Shown here in pieces: positions 10,664 through 21,452 of a stretch of DNA of 64,000 nt. Source of the DNA: Vigna angularis (taxonomy: Eukaryota > Streptophyta > Magnoliopsida > Fabales > Fabaceae); NCBI RefSeq assembly GCF_016808095.1, contig NC_068977.1:25321364-25385363 (forward strand). The letters run 5' to 3'. The position numbers were made by a program, and so were the translations under genes. Below the pieces are notes generated by a model. That model did not search any database. It was not told the origin of the DNA and was given only the letters and a program-made list of their open reading frames with translations. Each line of letters starts with the position of its first letter. Within the stretch, counting starts at the first letter, position 1.

Positions 10664-11233
10664 TCACTTTCTATGTTGATCGTTTAGAATCTCCGTAGTA
10701 GATTTTGTCACCACTTCCTGTGTTTGGTTCAAAACAATCCCAACAGCACTTTCATTCTTCAATCCAGCCTCTTCTTTGGGTTTCAAAAGAGTAGCAGGAT
10801 CCAAGGAGCGCCGAAATGCTGTCGGGTGTGATTGATTTTGCGGCCACTTGACGGAAGAGCCTCTAAGGAGATGACCAAAAGAGCGACGCGGACTCGACTC
10901 GAACTCCTTCGAAGTTTCCTTGATGAGCAAACACAGCGAAATAATGAGACGAACTCGAGATTGAGAGCGAAACGGAGAATAAACGGAGAATGATTGGAAG
11001 AAAATGTTAAAAACCCTAAACGAATGAATAGAAGCCAAAACGAATGAATAGAAGCCAGAACGATTGGGGAAAACTCCTAAATGGAGGAAGAACCCTAATC
11101 TGGATCGAAGGAACCCTAAAAATGGGGAGAAACTTAAAATGAACCGATTAATCGGTTCAAACACAAGATTGATCGGTACAAAAGTGTTTAAACAGCGCAA
11201 ATGGAGGTTTAATCGGTGGAAATCAAAGAACAA
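10664..11233 (-). CDS. Unidentified frame in a GC-richer module (copy 1)
   Basis: A 189-codon frame with a Phe/Leu/Ser-rich first half and a more protein-like second half, for example RRSFGHLLRGSSVKWPQNQS. I do not recognise a family. The surrounding module, about 10840-11290, is related to 56640-56930: shared pieces are ACTCC(T)TCGAAG, ACCGATT-A-CGGT, TTCGGTGGAAA and AAGGTTTTAATCAGT. The repeated occurrence suggests a transposon leader or first-exon region rather than a host gene. Treat it as hypothetical. Confidence 0.25.
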   Translation of the reverse strand: MFFDFHRLNLHLRCLNTFVPINLVFEPINRFILSFSPFLGFLRSRLGFFLHLGVFPNRSGFYSFVLASIHSFRVFNIFFQSFSVYSPFRSQSRVRLIISLCLLIKETSKEFESSPRRSFGHLLRGSSVKWPQNQSHPTAFRRSLDPATLLKPKEEAGLKNESAVGIVLNQTQEVVTKSTTEILNDQHRK

Positions 11234-11524
11234 ACGGCAGAAAGGGTTTTAATCAGTAGAAAAGTGGTTTTATTCGGTTAAAAATGAAGGAAAAGTGAAG
11301 AGGAGGATGAAACCCTAAGATTCGGAAGTGGTTCTGTATATGAAAGTGAAAATAGAGAAGGAGAGTGGAGAGTTAAAGTTAGGGTTGTAGAGACATTTGA
11401 GAGTGTAGAGTTAGGGCTTGAGAGAGATTTGAGAGAACACACCTCGAGTGAGTATTCTACCAAACTAGCTTCGAATAAATGAAATATAATTTCAATTTTT
11501 TTTTAAAAAAATAATTTCCAGTAA

Positions 11525-11786
11525 GACAACACTTGCTTTTACTTACATACGAATTATAGCACTTACATACGGATGTTATCCGTAGAAAACTCTCCCGCCA
11601 CCACGCACAAAAAGTACATATGGATTTTATATACGGACATATCCGTATATAAAACCCGTATGTAAAATCCGTATATAACTCCTTTTTTATGATCCGTATA
11701 TAATATCCGTATGTAATATTCATGTGACATACGAATCAAAATCTGTATGTAATTATTGGTGGATAATAACCATTTTTCTTCTAGTG
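11525..11786. mobile_element. Terminus of a second CACTA-type element
   Basis: The stretch ends TTCTTCTAGTG, which on the other strand starts CACTAGAAGAAAAATGG. Inside it, from about 11540 to 11745, CATACGGA/TCCGTATGTA-like words occur about ten times in both orientations, as expected for subterminal repeats. The bases after the end are ata. No matching opposite end was found in the window. Confidence 0.6.

Positions 11787-11824
<38 letters not shown>
11787..11824. repeat. (AT)n(GT)n microsatellite
   Basis: About 24 bases of AT repeats followed by about 14 bases of GT repeats. Confidence 0.9.
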
Positions 11825-11986
11825 AACTGGTTTGGTTGGGGAAATGGAGAATGATGTTAATGGATGTGGAAATCAAAAGAAAGAGTGAAAGTGAAAGAGG
11901 ATTAGAGTTTTAAAAATAAAAAATAAAATAGGTAAAGGTAAAAGTAAAAATGATAAGATTGAAATTTAGAAAAATTTGAGAAGGTG

Positions 11987-13268
11987 TGTTAAGACTCTGG
12001 CAAGTGTACCAAATCGTTCTAAGTAATAAAATCGATAAGACCTAATATCGTTTCCCAAGAGACTCGTGTCACCTATTAATCGTGTAATTTCCAACTAACT
12101 TAGACTAAAGAATATTTCATAATTTGGGTTTTAGTGCAATTAACTTTAACTTAATATATACGTTATAAATTGAACTTCTTTGAGACAAAACACTTGAAAA
12201 TTGATTAATGACAGATGATACAATATGGACTGGAAATGTTGGAGAATGATTGTAATTACTACACTCTCATGTGTATGTACATTACTACTTCTTCAATTAA
12301 TTGCTCATGTCAACCTGTCTACAATACTCAAACCCAATCCCTTGGCAGAGAGAGAGCCTAGACTCACTCTTTAAGTTCCAATCCCTTGGTAACCTATAAA
12401 GTTTATCTGCATTAAGAAAAATGGTTTAGGACAACTAAAGGGCCAAGATCCATCCCTAGACACAATTTTCTTTAGGTGTTTATTCCAGTTCAAGGTTCAA
12501 ATAATACTTCCCAATATCAAGCAAACCTAAGATTCATGCTATGGTTGATCAAGTCACAACAAGCTTTAAGAGAAGGAAATAAACACTCACAATAGATGAA
12601 AGAAGCTTAAATTCATTGAGCACAAGTGCATTTACATGGAATTTTCGTAATTACATCATTCCCCAACAAAATAAATTTAGCTGTCCATAGTCATGGAGAG
12701 CTTGAGCTTACAATGGAGGAAAAATGGAAGAGATGGAGACCCAAGGAGGAAGAATAGAGAGTTCCCACTGCTCAAAACCAGCTGCCTAAGGTCCAAGAAT
12801 GGTCTTTCTAGCTTCAGCTGCCAAGAAGATCGCACCCTCAGTTCATGGATGCCTTAAATAGGTCTAGGGTTCCAAGTCAGCAAAAGTCGCGCCCAGCCCC
12901 CTTCCTCTGGGCGCCCGGGCGCGAAGCTCGCGCAATAAGTAGCGCCCGGGCGCGAAGCCTGCACAGAAATTTGTGCCCGGCCCCCCTCTTCTAGGGCGCC
13001 CGGGCGCGGGGTACCTTCCATGCTCCTTGAAACTCTTGCTTTTGTACCTTTTCCTCGGCTCCCACTCTTGGTAGTTAAAATACTTCTCCAAAGCACGCAA
13101 ATTGCCTACAATTTGAGGAATTAGTGATGAAAACTTGTATGTGAAGCTTAAGTTAAACTTATTCACAAACTTAGATAAAAAGAGAGGATTAAACATGTTT
13201 CAAGCTTCAAAAGAGTCAATTTGGTAAGAAAATTGCATCACAGATAATGGTAAGAATTACCGTTATCA
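11987..13268 (-). mobile_element. Solo LTR, Athila/Tat-like, with perfect 5-bp TSD
   Basis: A 1282-bp unit is bounded by TGTTAAGACTC on the left and CCGTTATCA on the right, and flanked by aggtg at 11982-11986 and 13269-13273. On the minus strand it starts TGATAACGG and ends like the LTR at 6673-8413. It carries several GCGCCCGGGCGC-type palindromes at about 12887-13012. It has no primer site or internal region, so it is a solo LTR. The frames at 12854-13196 run across the palindromes and are not supported as genes. Confidence 0.88.
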
Positions 13269-13273
13269 AGGTG

Positions 13274-13425
13274 TGGGGAGAAGATGGGATGGTGGAGGGA
13301 GTAATATTCTAAATTAAAATAGTAAAAGTAAAAAATTTTAATCTAAGGATACAATTGGAATTAAAGAAAATTGGGGAGGTGGAGGGAGAAGGGGTGGTGG
13401 TGGAGGGAGCAACACCCTCTACTTT
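13274..13425. mobile_element. Terminal remnant of a MULE-like element
   Basis: The right end reads GGAGGGAGCAAC. On the other strand this gives GTTGCTCCCTCCACCACC, close to the terminal repeat of the element at 33531-34543. The solo LTR at 11987 is inserted to its left, so the remainder of the element probably lies left of 11982, but I could not fix its other end. Confidence 0.45.
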
Positions 13426-13497
13426 ATTGGATATAGGCTGGATTTTGAAAATTCCAATCCATGACTAGCATTATTTCTTTACATTTGTATATTGTTA

Positions 13498-14898
13498 GGT
13501 TTAAACCCTCATTTGGTCCTCGTATTTGTGTGCCAATCTTAAGTGGGTCATCGTTTTTTTTTTCGGTCTCAATCGGGTCCATAAACTTGTTAAAATGAGC
13601 CAATTAAGCCATCTCTGTTATTTGTACAATCAAGCACGAGACTCCTCCTCGCCCACCGCCCACCACGCCGCGCAATCTAGAATCGCCACCAAGACAATGT
13701 TGTGGTTGTCGTACGACCGAGCATTATCACCGGAGCAGCGTCAGGGGTCGCTGCTCCTCACCTCCACTAGCACAACCAACAACCACCACTCACAAATTCA
13801 ATTAAACCTAACAGTTTCAAGCTCACAAATGGGAACACAAAATCAAAATCCCAATTCAACTCCAACTTCCAAAAATGTGATAGAAAACCTGGATAGAAAA
13901 TCCAATGAACCATCCTAGAAATCCCAATATCAAGACCACAATACATTAATAGGAAATCCCAAGAGAACCCAATCAAAAATCAGAGAAAGATGGAGAGGAA
14001 AGGAAGCTTGCCCACGCGCCATTGTCAAGAACAGATTGGAACCCTGGTAAGATAAGAAATCAAGAAAATTGAAAAAGAATGGGAAACAACCATAACAGTA
14101 AAATGATGCTCTTCTACTACCCACTTCACTATAGTCACAGCAGTGCTCCCACTATAGAAGCAATCCACATAGAGTTCATTTTATCCTCTATGGAGGAATC
14201 CTTCTCAAATTCTACACTATCAGATTTTACATTCCCTTTGAAGCAAGTTTTACCGTGCGGACCATGCCCATCAAAAACACCACAAAAGATCATATCTTCA
14301 GACATGAAATCCTACACATATACAGATCCAAAACATGATCAGAGAGCATTCATCGCCGGTAGGGCAGATGAATGCGAAGATCTTCCCGGAAGGGTAGATG
14401 TTCCCGGTGGGGAGAACATTCATCATCGGCGAAGTAGTAGTCTGGCCGGAGTATATCAGCAACGTCGGCGCAGATCCAGAGTCGGATCTCGTATGGCCCA
14501 ATTTGAAACCACACAACTCTTTCCCTCAACTCATCCATCTCCGCCGTGCAGACCAGAACCTTGAGAAAGGAAAAGGCTCAAAAGGAAAGACGAAGATGGT
14601 GAAGAATGATGAAGACTCTGAAAAAACATATCCCGAATGCAAATTCTGGAAAAAAATCCCTAATTTCCTGCCACATCAAAAACTATTTTCTTAAATATAA
14701 ATATCCACGTAATTTAATCCTTATAACTAAGCTAATAATATGTGCACCACGTCATTAGACGGCGTTACTGATAAATTAACGGAGAGTGCTTAATTGGCTC
14801 ATTTTAACAAGTTTATGGACCCGATTGAGACCGAAAAAAACATGATGACCCACTTGAGATTGACACACAAATACGAGGACCAAATGAGGGTTTAAACC
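13498..14898. mobile_element. Pack-MULE with ~120-bp terminal inverted repeats and 10-bp TSD
   Basis: Terminal inverted repeats at 13498-13620 and 14778-14898 are nearly identical over about 120 bp, starting GGTTTAAACCCTCATTTGGT. Both outer borders carry tatattgtta (13488-13497 and 14899-14908). Long inverted repeats plus a 9-11-bp duplication are the signature of Mutator-like elements. No transposase is present. The interior is GC-richer than its surroundings and contains a host gene fragment (see 14298-14516), so it is a Pack-MULE. Confidence 0.9.
14298..14516 (-). pseudogene. TTL-like (TPR and thioredoxin-like protein) N-terminal fragment captured by the MULE
   Basis: The minus-strand frame contains GFKLGHTRSDSGSAP, LIYSGQTTTSPMMNVLPTGN and IYPSGKI. 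This fits the conserved low-complexity region between the N-terminus and the TPR repeats in plant TTL proteins, which are TPR scaffold proteins acting in hormone and stress signalling. No TPR or thioredoxin domain is included. The segment opens in a sequence that looks like other exon or leader sequence and ends in intron-like sequence. It cannot make a functional TTL protein. Assignment rests on recognition of one short conserved region. Confidence 0.5.
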
Positions 14899-14941
14899 TA
14901 TATTGTTATTTGAAATAACTTGAAAGAGAAAGTTATTACTA

Positions 14942-16224
14942 CACTAGTGCAATCAGGGGAAACGACAACGATTATTTTCGCTCATAGGCACCAGTTCCAT
15001 AACCGAGGCATATTCAAGCGAGGTAAAAGGTGGTAGACTTTATGCCTCGGTTCAAAACCGAAGCATAAAATGGTAGGATTATACATCGATTCCTGATGAA
15101 CCAAAGTTGTTTCTCTCCTCTACTACCTCGGTTGGAGCCTGAATCGAGTCAGTAGGGTGCTTTTTTTATTTCTTCTTCTTTAAACTGTCATAAATCTCTG
15201 GAATTCTTTCATTGCTTTCAAATACAAACATCTGATATTCACCCTTCAATTATTCGATCAAAGGCCAAAATAGAATTAATGAAGGAAAGGAACCGAGATA
15301 GGAAATGAAACCAGGTAAGAAAAATTACAAGGAAGTACCTGCATTACCTGCACACAGAAACCACGTTTCAGCATCATCTAAATTCCTCAAACCCAAAAAT
15401 CCCACCACTAGTGAAGTACCTTCTTCATTCAAAGAACAACACAAACCCAAACTCTGAAACAAGAAAAAAATCGCCACAAGGTGCGAAGCTATACAAAGAT
15501 CCAACAACCGACTGACTTTCCTGTTCTTTTCCATTCTTGCTGCAAGAAAAGCGTGTTTCTAGCAAGAATTTAAAGTTAATATCCAAAGGAAGCAAATTTG
15601 GAAAGAGCAAACGTATTAAGAAAATAAAAAAAATGTAGTTGAAGAAGATATAGAAGGAAAAAGCAAAAGGGTGAAAGTAAAGTAAAGCATGGACGAGTTC
15701 TTTTCTGCCTGGCAGGACGGTAGGAGAGAAAACGGAGATGGTGAGGGAGATGGAGGAATTCTCGTCGCCGCCACGTCCTCGCCGTCGTCGCCAAGTTCTC
15801 GCCGCTGTCGTCGCGTTCTCGCCATTGCGTCCTCACCGTCGCGTCCTCGCCGCTGCGTCCTCGCTGCTGCATCCTCGCCGCGTCCACTGTCGTCGCACAT
15901 CGTAGGAGAAGAGGAGAGGTGCTAGGTTTCTGGGGAAAATTTTTTGCTACCCAGACTAGGTTTTTCTGGATTTAAGCCCCAACAGTCCAAGCCCAATAGG
16001 CCTCGGATCCATCTGCCAACCGAGGCAGTATCTTTGTTGCGCGAGGTTTATGCCTCGGTTCATCCTGGCAACCGAGGCAGTATTTTCTTTAGACACCGGT
16101 TGCATCACAACTGAGGCATATAGTGCTTTTAAAATTACGAGACTGCCACCACGTTTTGATATGCTTCGGTTCCATAAAAATCGAGACGTAATGTACGAGT
16201 TAAAAACGCCAATTTTTACTAGTG
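14942..16224. mobile_element. Non-autonomous CACTA element A, 3-bp TSD
   Basis: Starts CACTAGTGCAATC and ends TTTTTACTAGTG, with cta directly outside both ends (14939-14941 and 16225-16227). Subterminal copies of ATGCCTCGGTT and its complement lie at 14995-15140 and 15995-16190. The interior (about 15690-15920) is GC-rich with a Ser/Arg/Pro triplet pattern; frames there look like low complexity, not genes. No transposase. Same family as 22468-24061 and 43958-45110. Confidence 0.88.
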
Positions 16225-16227
16225 CTA

Positions 16228-17557
16228 GAATAAATTTTTAAAACGGTCTAAGTAAATTTATTAACTTATCTTTTCTTTTAGTGTTTGAACTATTTGAGTC
16301 AAAAAATTTGATTTCGGATTTATATCAAAATATTAAAAATTAATGTCATTATAATTACTGATCAATAAAAATATCTATAAAAATTGAGGAGAATGAAAAA
16401 CTTTTATTTTTTTATGATAAAAAAGTTACTTATACCTACCCTTTCTTTCAACTTCTTTTGTAATATGTGAGGGATTGTTATAATATATTAATTATTGCAA
16501 AAGAAGGTTAGTTTGTAACGTTCTCACCAATGTTCAGAAAATTCATGGCTACAACAACGCTCAATTGTTTTAAAGCTGCAACAATCATTTTATTTGTTGC
16601 AAGGTGTTTTATATGTTCTATAAATAGAAAAACTATTTTCATTCCAAAACACGTTAAACTATTTCTCTCATCCTCTCATTTTCTCATTCTCTCCTTTCTA
16701 TCTCTTTCCTTCTAAGAAAACTTTGGGTTTATTTTATACTTTTTAGAGATCCTTGCTAGTTCTGAGATCTTCAGAAATTCTGAGAAGTTCTTGTTGTATC
16801 TTCGGGGACTTGCGCAATACACCGCAGATAAGTCCTTAAGGAAAGTCACTCTAAACGCCTCAGGAAATACTGTTTTGTCAGCTTTTCTACAACACCAACT
16901 CCCTTCATATCTGGTTTTCTACGTTAAGACTTTTTACGTTTCTTGAAGAATCCAATTAAGCTTCTCTAGGTGTTGAATATCCTCATCTTTTTCTTTGAGT
17001 ATCTTCTCCACGCTTGCCACACCATTTCCTGAGAGCCCAAGCACGTTTACCAAACCATTTCTAAATTCTTTGTTTAATAAGTTAACTAAGTTGATCTCGG
17101 ATTTCTTTGAAGTAATTTCATGAATGACCAAGCTAACCTCATGTATTACCGAGTTCTCTATTTCCTCCTTAACCTTTAACTAACGATCAACCAAGCTACC
17201 CTCGTCCATTACTGAGCCATCCGTGTCCACTCTTTCCACAAAGCTTTCTGGGTTACCAAGGCATCCCATCAAGATGACCATGAATCATATTTTTTTATTC
17301 AATTTTTTATTTATCCAAATATACACCATTAATCATATTTGTTTTATTGGAATCTTGGGGTGTAGTTATTTCAAAGTAATATGTCACTGATAATAAATCT
17401 TTTAATCTGCCTTTCAAATCAATTGTCATTCATCAGGTTACTTTCATACAGAAGTTTTAGCTTTCTTCCAATTCCTTAGGGATGAGACTCAGATTTCCAA
17501 AACCATATACATTCTTCATGTTATCTATTTATCTCCTTGCAATGTATTTTTGCTTTG
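16228..17557. other. AT-rich region with an LTR-like segment (about 16476-16894)
   Basis: The part from 16476 to 16894 starts TGTTATAATA, has a CTATAAATAG near 16619 followed by a CT-rich leader, and ends CTACAACA, like a copia LTR. The five bases outside do not match, so it is not proven. Downstream, the minus-strand frame 16934-17131 (charged, with KILKEKDEDIQHLEKLNW) may be a retrotransposon remnant; I do not recognise it. Confidence 0.35.
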
Positions 17558-19075
17558 GTTTAATACCTATTTTGGTCCCTTCATTTATTAGATGTGTTCA
17601 AATTGGTCCTTCTTTTTTCAAAAATTCATAAACATCCTATGTTTTGTAAAAAATAGTTCAAGTTGATCCTTTTTGCCTACGGCGTTAAAAAACTAACGGT
17701 AGAGTTGCTCTCCTGACAACTACTGAATGAGTTGTCCAATTTATCATTACGTGGCACTCTGAAATGAATTGAGCCGTCGATTTTAAAAATAAAACTTAAT
17801 GATGTGGATTTCCATAAGTGAAGTGTTGAAGGCCAAGGTTATCATGGCGGGAAAGAAGTTAGTGGAGTGGAGCACGCTCATCCTAAATGCTCGAGCGCGC
17901 TGATCTCTTCCACCCTCTGGAAGCTTCCCTAGGCTCCCCCTTCAGCTCCGACCCTCTCTCTCCCAACCCCAACCCTCTCATCATCGCCATCAGCCGCTCC
18001 AGCGGCGTTGGCAAAGACACCCTTATCGCACGCCTCCGTGAGGCCCGTCGCGGCCTTCACTTGGTCGTCACCGCCGCATCGTGCCCTCGCCGCCCCACCA
18101 ACCTCTTCGTCTTGAAGGAGGAGTTTCTCGGGATGGTAGAGCGGGAGGAGTTTCTCCAGTACGCCCTCGTTCTTAGAGTCGATATTTAGGGCGCCGCCAT
18201 GTGAAAGAGGAGATGAAACTTTTGAAGAATTTTGATTATGTTGTGGTGAATGCGAAGGGGAAGCTAAAGAATGCAGTGAAGTTGATGAAGTCTATTATTG
18301 ATGCCGAGAAAGCTAGGGTTTCGCACTTAGACTAAGGGCTGAGGGTAAATGAACTAGGAAGAATCTCTCTGAAACGTTTTCTTTTATTGATTTCATAAAT
18401 TTTTCATTGTGGAAGATTGATCAATGGTGTTTTTGAGGGAACGACTGTTCCCTTTCTGCAACCTCAATCCTAAAATGCTCATTCTTTCAGAAACTGGTTT
18501 GGACTTAAACTAAAAGATCCATTAACATGTCAAAATTGATTCCACTATGCAGTTTGTGCTTAGAACTGAATAATAATACAGTATAATCCCAAGTGCAAAA
18601 CTTCACTGTCTCCAATTTTTCTCATCAAAATTTCATTGCCTTCTTTGCCAGAATTCGATTTGTACCTTCAATGAGCCACAAATCACGAATTGATTTTAAC
18701 CTAAAGGTAATGAAGGAGAAGTTGCGATGGAGGCTGCATTATGGTTCGATATTCAATATGACTGGTTAATGGTAATGAGGGTTACAGTGATGGCAGAAAA
18801 AGGAGAAGTGTGATGAAGCTTCCAGTTTTGAGTGGGAAGGGGACTGCCACGTGGTAGTCCCTCATTGGCTGAGCTTGCCACACAATGACTAACTGGACAA
18901 GTCATTCAGTTTTGGCCAGGGGAGCAACTCTGCCGTTAGTATTTTTAACGCCATAAGCAGAAAGGATCAACTTGAATTATTTTTTACAAAACATGGGACG
19001 TTTATGAATTTTTGAGAAAAGAATGACCAATTTGAACACATCTAATAAATGGAGGGACCAAAATAGGTATTAAAC
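17558..19075. mobile_element. Pack-MULE carrying a guanylate kinase fragment
   Basis: Terminal inverted repeats of roughly 180-200 bp start GTTTAATACCTATTTTGGTC on the left and match the complement of 18890-19075. The flanks atttttgcttt and atttttctttt are similar but not identical, so the target duplication is imperfect or mutated. The interior is GC-rich and holds the gene fragment at 17887-18335 plus unidentified sequence at 18340-18830. No transposase. Confidence 0.82.
17887..18335 (+). pseudogene. Guanylate kinase (plastid/mitochondrial type) fragment captured by the MULE
   Basis: The first part (17887-18189) encodes PLIIAISRSSGVGKDTLIAR, the P-loop region of guanylate kinase, then HLVVTAASCPRRP, FVLKEEFLGMVEREEFLQYA and LRVDI. 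The second part (18198-18335), in another frame, encodes [18 protein letters not shown] and [13 protein letters not shown] with a stop, the C-terminus of the enzyme. The intact enzyme phosphorylates GMP to GDP. Here the P-loop GPSGVGK reads RSSGVGK, several internal stretches are missing, including residues after PRRP and after EYALV, and the codon after LRVDI is TAG where the family has CAG (Gln). Intronless structure with fused exons suggests either capture of spliced RNA or deletion. Non-functional. Confidence 0.88.
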
Positions 19076-19461
19076 ATTTTTCTTTTAACTATATTTCATG
19101 CCATTCACCATGTTTTGTATTATGCGACACAATGTTGTTCTTCCTTAATAGTTGTGTGCAATTCTTTTATTTTCACCAATGTTGTGTGGTGTTTTTTTTT
19201 ATAGTTAGTTGCCAATTCATTACGTGCGGCGCAGATTGTGGTTCATTTATCATTTGTAGTGCAATATTTACCTTTATTTTATTTTTTTACTTGCTTGTTA
19301 TGATAAATTCTGTAGGGTCCTTGGTGTTTGGTTCATTTGCATTTATATAAATAATATTTTTATGAAGCAGTTTTGTTTTGTTGATTCATGATATAAAATA
19401 TACTTTTGTTTTCTTTAAAAGTGTGGAGTTACGATTTTAATAGGAATTAGGTTGGTTATAG

Positions 19462-19524
<63 letters not shown>

Positions 19525-19633
19525 TGTGTATTGTATAATTTCACACTTATATATGTACTATAATGTATAAACAAATAATTTTATTCAATAGTGTTGTAGT
19601 ATTTAAATATTATTGTAGTATTAATTAAAATAA
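19076..19633. other. AT-rich spacer with a long (AT)n microsatellite
   Basis: The (AT)n run covers about 19468-19518. The frame 19132-19350 is Phe/Cys-rich and unsupported as a gene. Confidence 0.6.
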
Positions 19634-19903
19634 AGGTTAAATATGTTTTTTTTCTTTAAACTTAATCCGAAATTAGAATTCACTATTGCTTAAAACTTTA
19701 ATACATTTTGGTCCTCAAACTTGAAAATTAAATCAATATAGTCTTTTTAACCATATTTGACACATAAAAAAATTTAAAGCAGTTGTTAGGAGAACTATAT
19801 TCATTTATTTTTAATGTTAGGAGACCAATTTCGCATCCAAATTTAAGTAGGAAGAAATTTCAATTTGACATCTAAATTTAAAGAATAAAAACATATTTAA
19901 TCC
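19634..19903. mobile_element. MULE-type MITE, 270 bp, 9-bp TSD
   Basis: The ends AGGTTAAATATG and CATATTTAATCC form an inverted repeat that continues imperfectly inward for about 40 bp. Both sides carry ttaaaataa (19625-19633 and 19904-19912). No coding capacity. Confidence 0.75.
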
Positions 19904-20229
19904 TTAAAATAACAAGAAAAAGAAAAACAAGTATGTTATCCTTATACTTAGGAATATCCTATAAAACATATTTCCAATAAACTACATATGAAGGTTAGAG
20001 CTTCATTTGCCACATGAGAAACACTCCATATCGTTTCTTAATGAGGATGTTTTATATTACTTTAATAAAGTACATGAACTAAATATTTTATAATTTAGTT
20101 TAAGAATGAAACAATATTTTATAATAGCTTGAAAGTAGTAAGAAAAATCAAGTTTGTAACACAAGACTGAAATAATATTACCTGTTAATTATATTATGAT
20201 CCACTTCTTGAAAATTTTCAATCTTACCA

Positions 20230-21085
20230 CAATATATGAAGAGTGTAAGAACTTAAAATTTGCATGACGCCAAGAACGTATTACTAAAACAGCCAAACAC
20301 TCCCCAAAAGCTTATAATAAATCCAATTGTCATACTTATATAATATTCACCATTGAAAATCAAATTTTCATTTTCTCTTGAAATTTAACAATTGGCTCTT
20401 TTCTTGGCACTCCATCAGTGCATAATTTCTTTAATGGTGGTCCACAAAGATCAATATTATCTTCATATTTTGATGTATCAAAACTCTGTAATTGTGTGTC
20501 AATTGGAATTTTTCCAGATAAATAATTGTGTGACAAATCTAATGTAGTGAGTCGATCAATTTGAGCAAGACTCGAAGAAATTGGATCAACAAGTTGGTTT
20601 CTTGTCAAATTAAGAAATTCAAGTGATGTTAACTTTCCAATATTTGATGGAATTTCCCCCCTCAAATTGTTTCTTGATAAATTCAGTGAAATCAAACAAA
20701 ATAAGTTCTCCACTTTTTTTGGAATTTCTCCTAAGAATAAATTGTTTGAGAGATCAGTGCTTTTCAAAAGTGATAATCCACTGTGAACATTTGATATGAA
20801 CCTTTCAACATCAAAACTGTTTTCAAATTGTATGAAATAATTTCGACGTAGGTGGTGTTGGCCAAATACAAATGATCTTCATAATCTCTCAAAGAAGTCA
20901 CTTGAGTCATTGAAGAGAAGTTTTTATGCATTTAGGAATTTGACCAAATAGGTTGTTTAGTGAGAGATCTAAGAGTCGAATGCTTTTTAGATAAGAAATT
21001 TCCAATGGTAAACTTTCAAAGAAGTAATTGCTTCTTAAACTTAAAAATTACAACTCTAAAAATTTCTCGCAATCCATTTTGGGAT
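20230..21085 (-). pseudogene. LRR receptor-like protein (RLP), C-terminal part
   Basis: The frame 20360-20767 encodes the last LRRs of a plant RLP, with DLSNNLFLGEIPKKVENLF, SLNLSRNNLRGEIPSNIGKL and DLSHNYLSGKIPIDTQLQSF, followed by the capping NIDLCGPPLKKLC. Upstream codons to about 21085 continue the family pattern (FISNVHSGLSLLKSTD) but are broken by stops. Downstream, 20230-20360 encodes the membrane segment (YYISMTIGFIISFWGVFG), then a frameshift. RLPs sit in the plasma membrane and sense extracellular ligands in immunity and development. The N-terminal two thirds are absent. The tail closely matches that of 35430-38298, including non-coding sequence after it, so the two are paralogues. 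Confidence 0.88.
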
Positions 21086-21452
21086 AGATCCTCATAATCT
21101 TTTTTCTGTCATACACAATGAATAGTTTGAGTCAAGTTATAATATTAATGACTTGAGATCTTAGTTATAAAATCTTCACTTTACCAAATTCCATGAGTCA
21201 ACGTCATTTGTGGATATAACTTGCAGAGTAATTGTATCTAATTCATCAATGAAAACCTGTACATAAAAATTAAAATTTAAAAGATAAAAAAGTTAAGAAA
21301 GTTATCTGAAAATGCATTTCACAAAGCAATTGTTTTGAAGAAATTGTACTATTTGCAATATCTTTATTTTTGGATAGCAAGTTGGTTAATTTTTCGTAAC
21401 GACATTGAAACAGTCCTAAGTAATACAATTTAATGGTTTACATGAATAATAA
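21086..21452. other. RLP-flanking non-coding block with one exon-like stretch
   Basis: On the minus strand 21184-21262 reads as a possible exon (IDELDTITLQVISTNDVDSW) between an acceptor-like tgtacag and a donor-like gtaaag; I do not recognise its family. The block 21311-21452 is repeated at 47690-47834 and partly at 43855-43957. Confidence 0.4.

Noticed and set aside
15576..15925. Ser/Arg-rich frames in CACTA element A
   Set aside because: Same low-complexity pattern; nothing in common with a known protein.
16476..16894. A complete solo LTR
   Set aside because: Ends look like an LTR but the five flanking bases (gggat and ccaac) do not match, so only an LTR-like label was kept.
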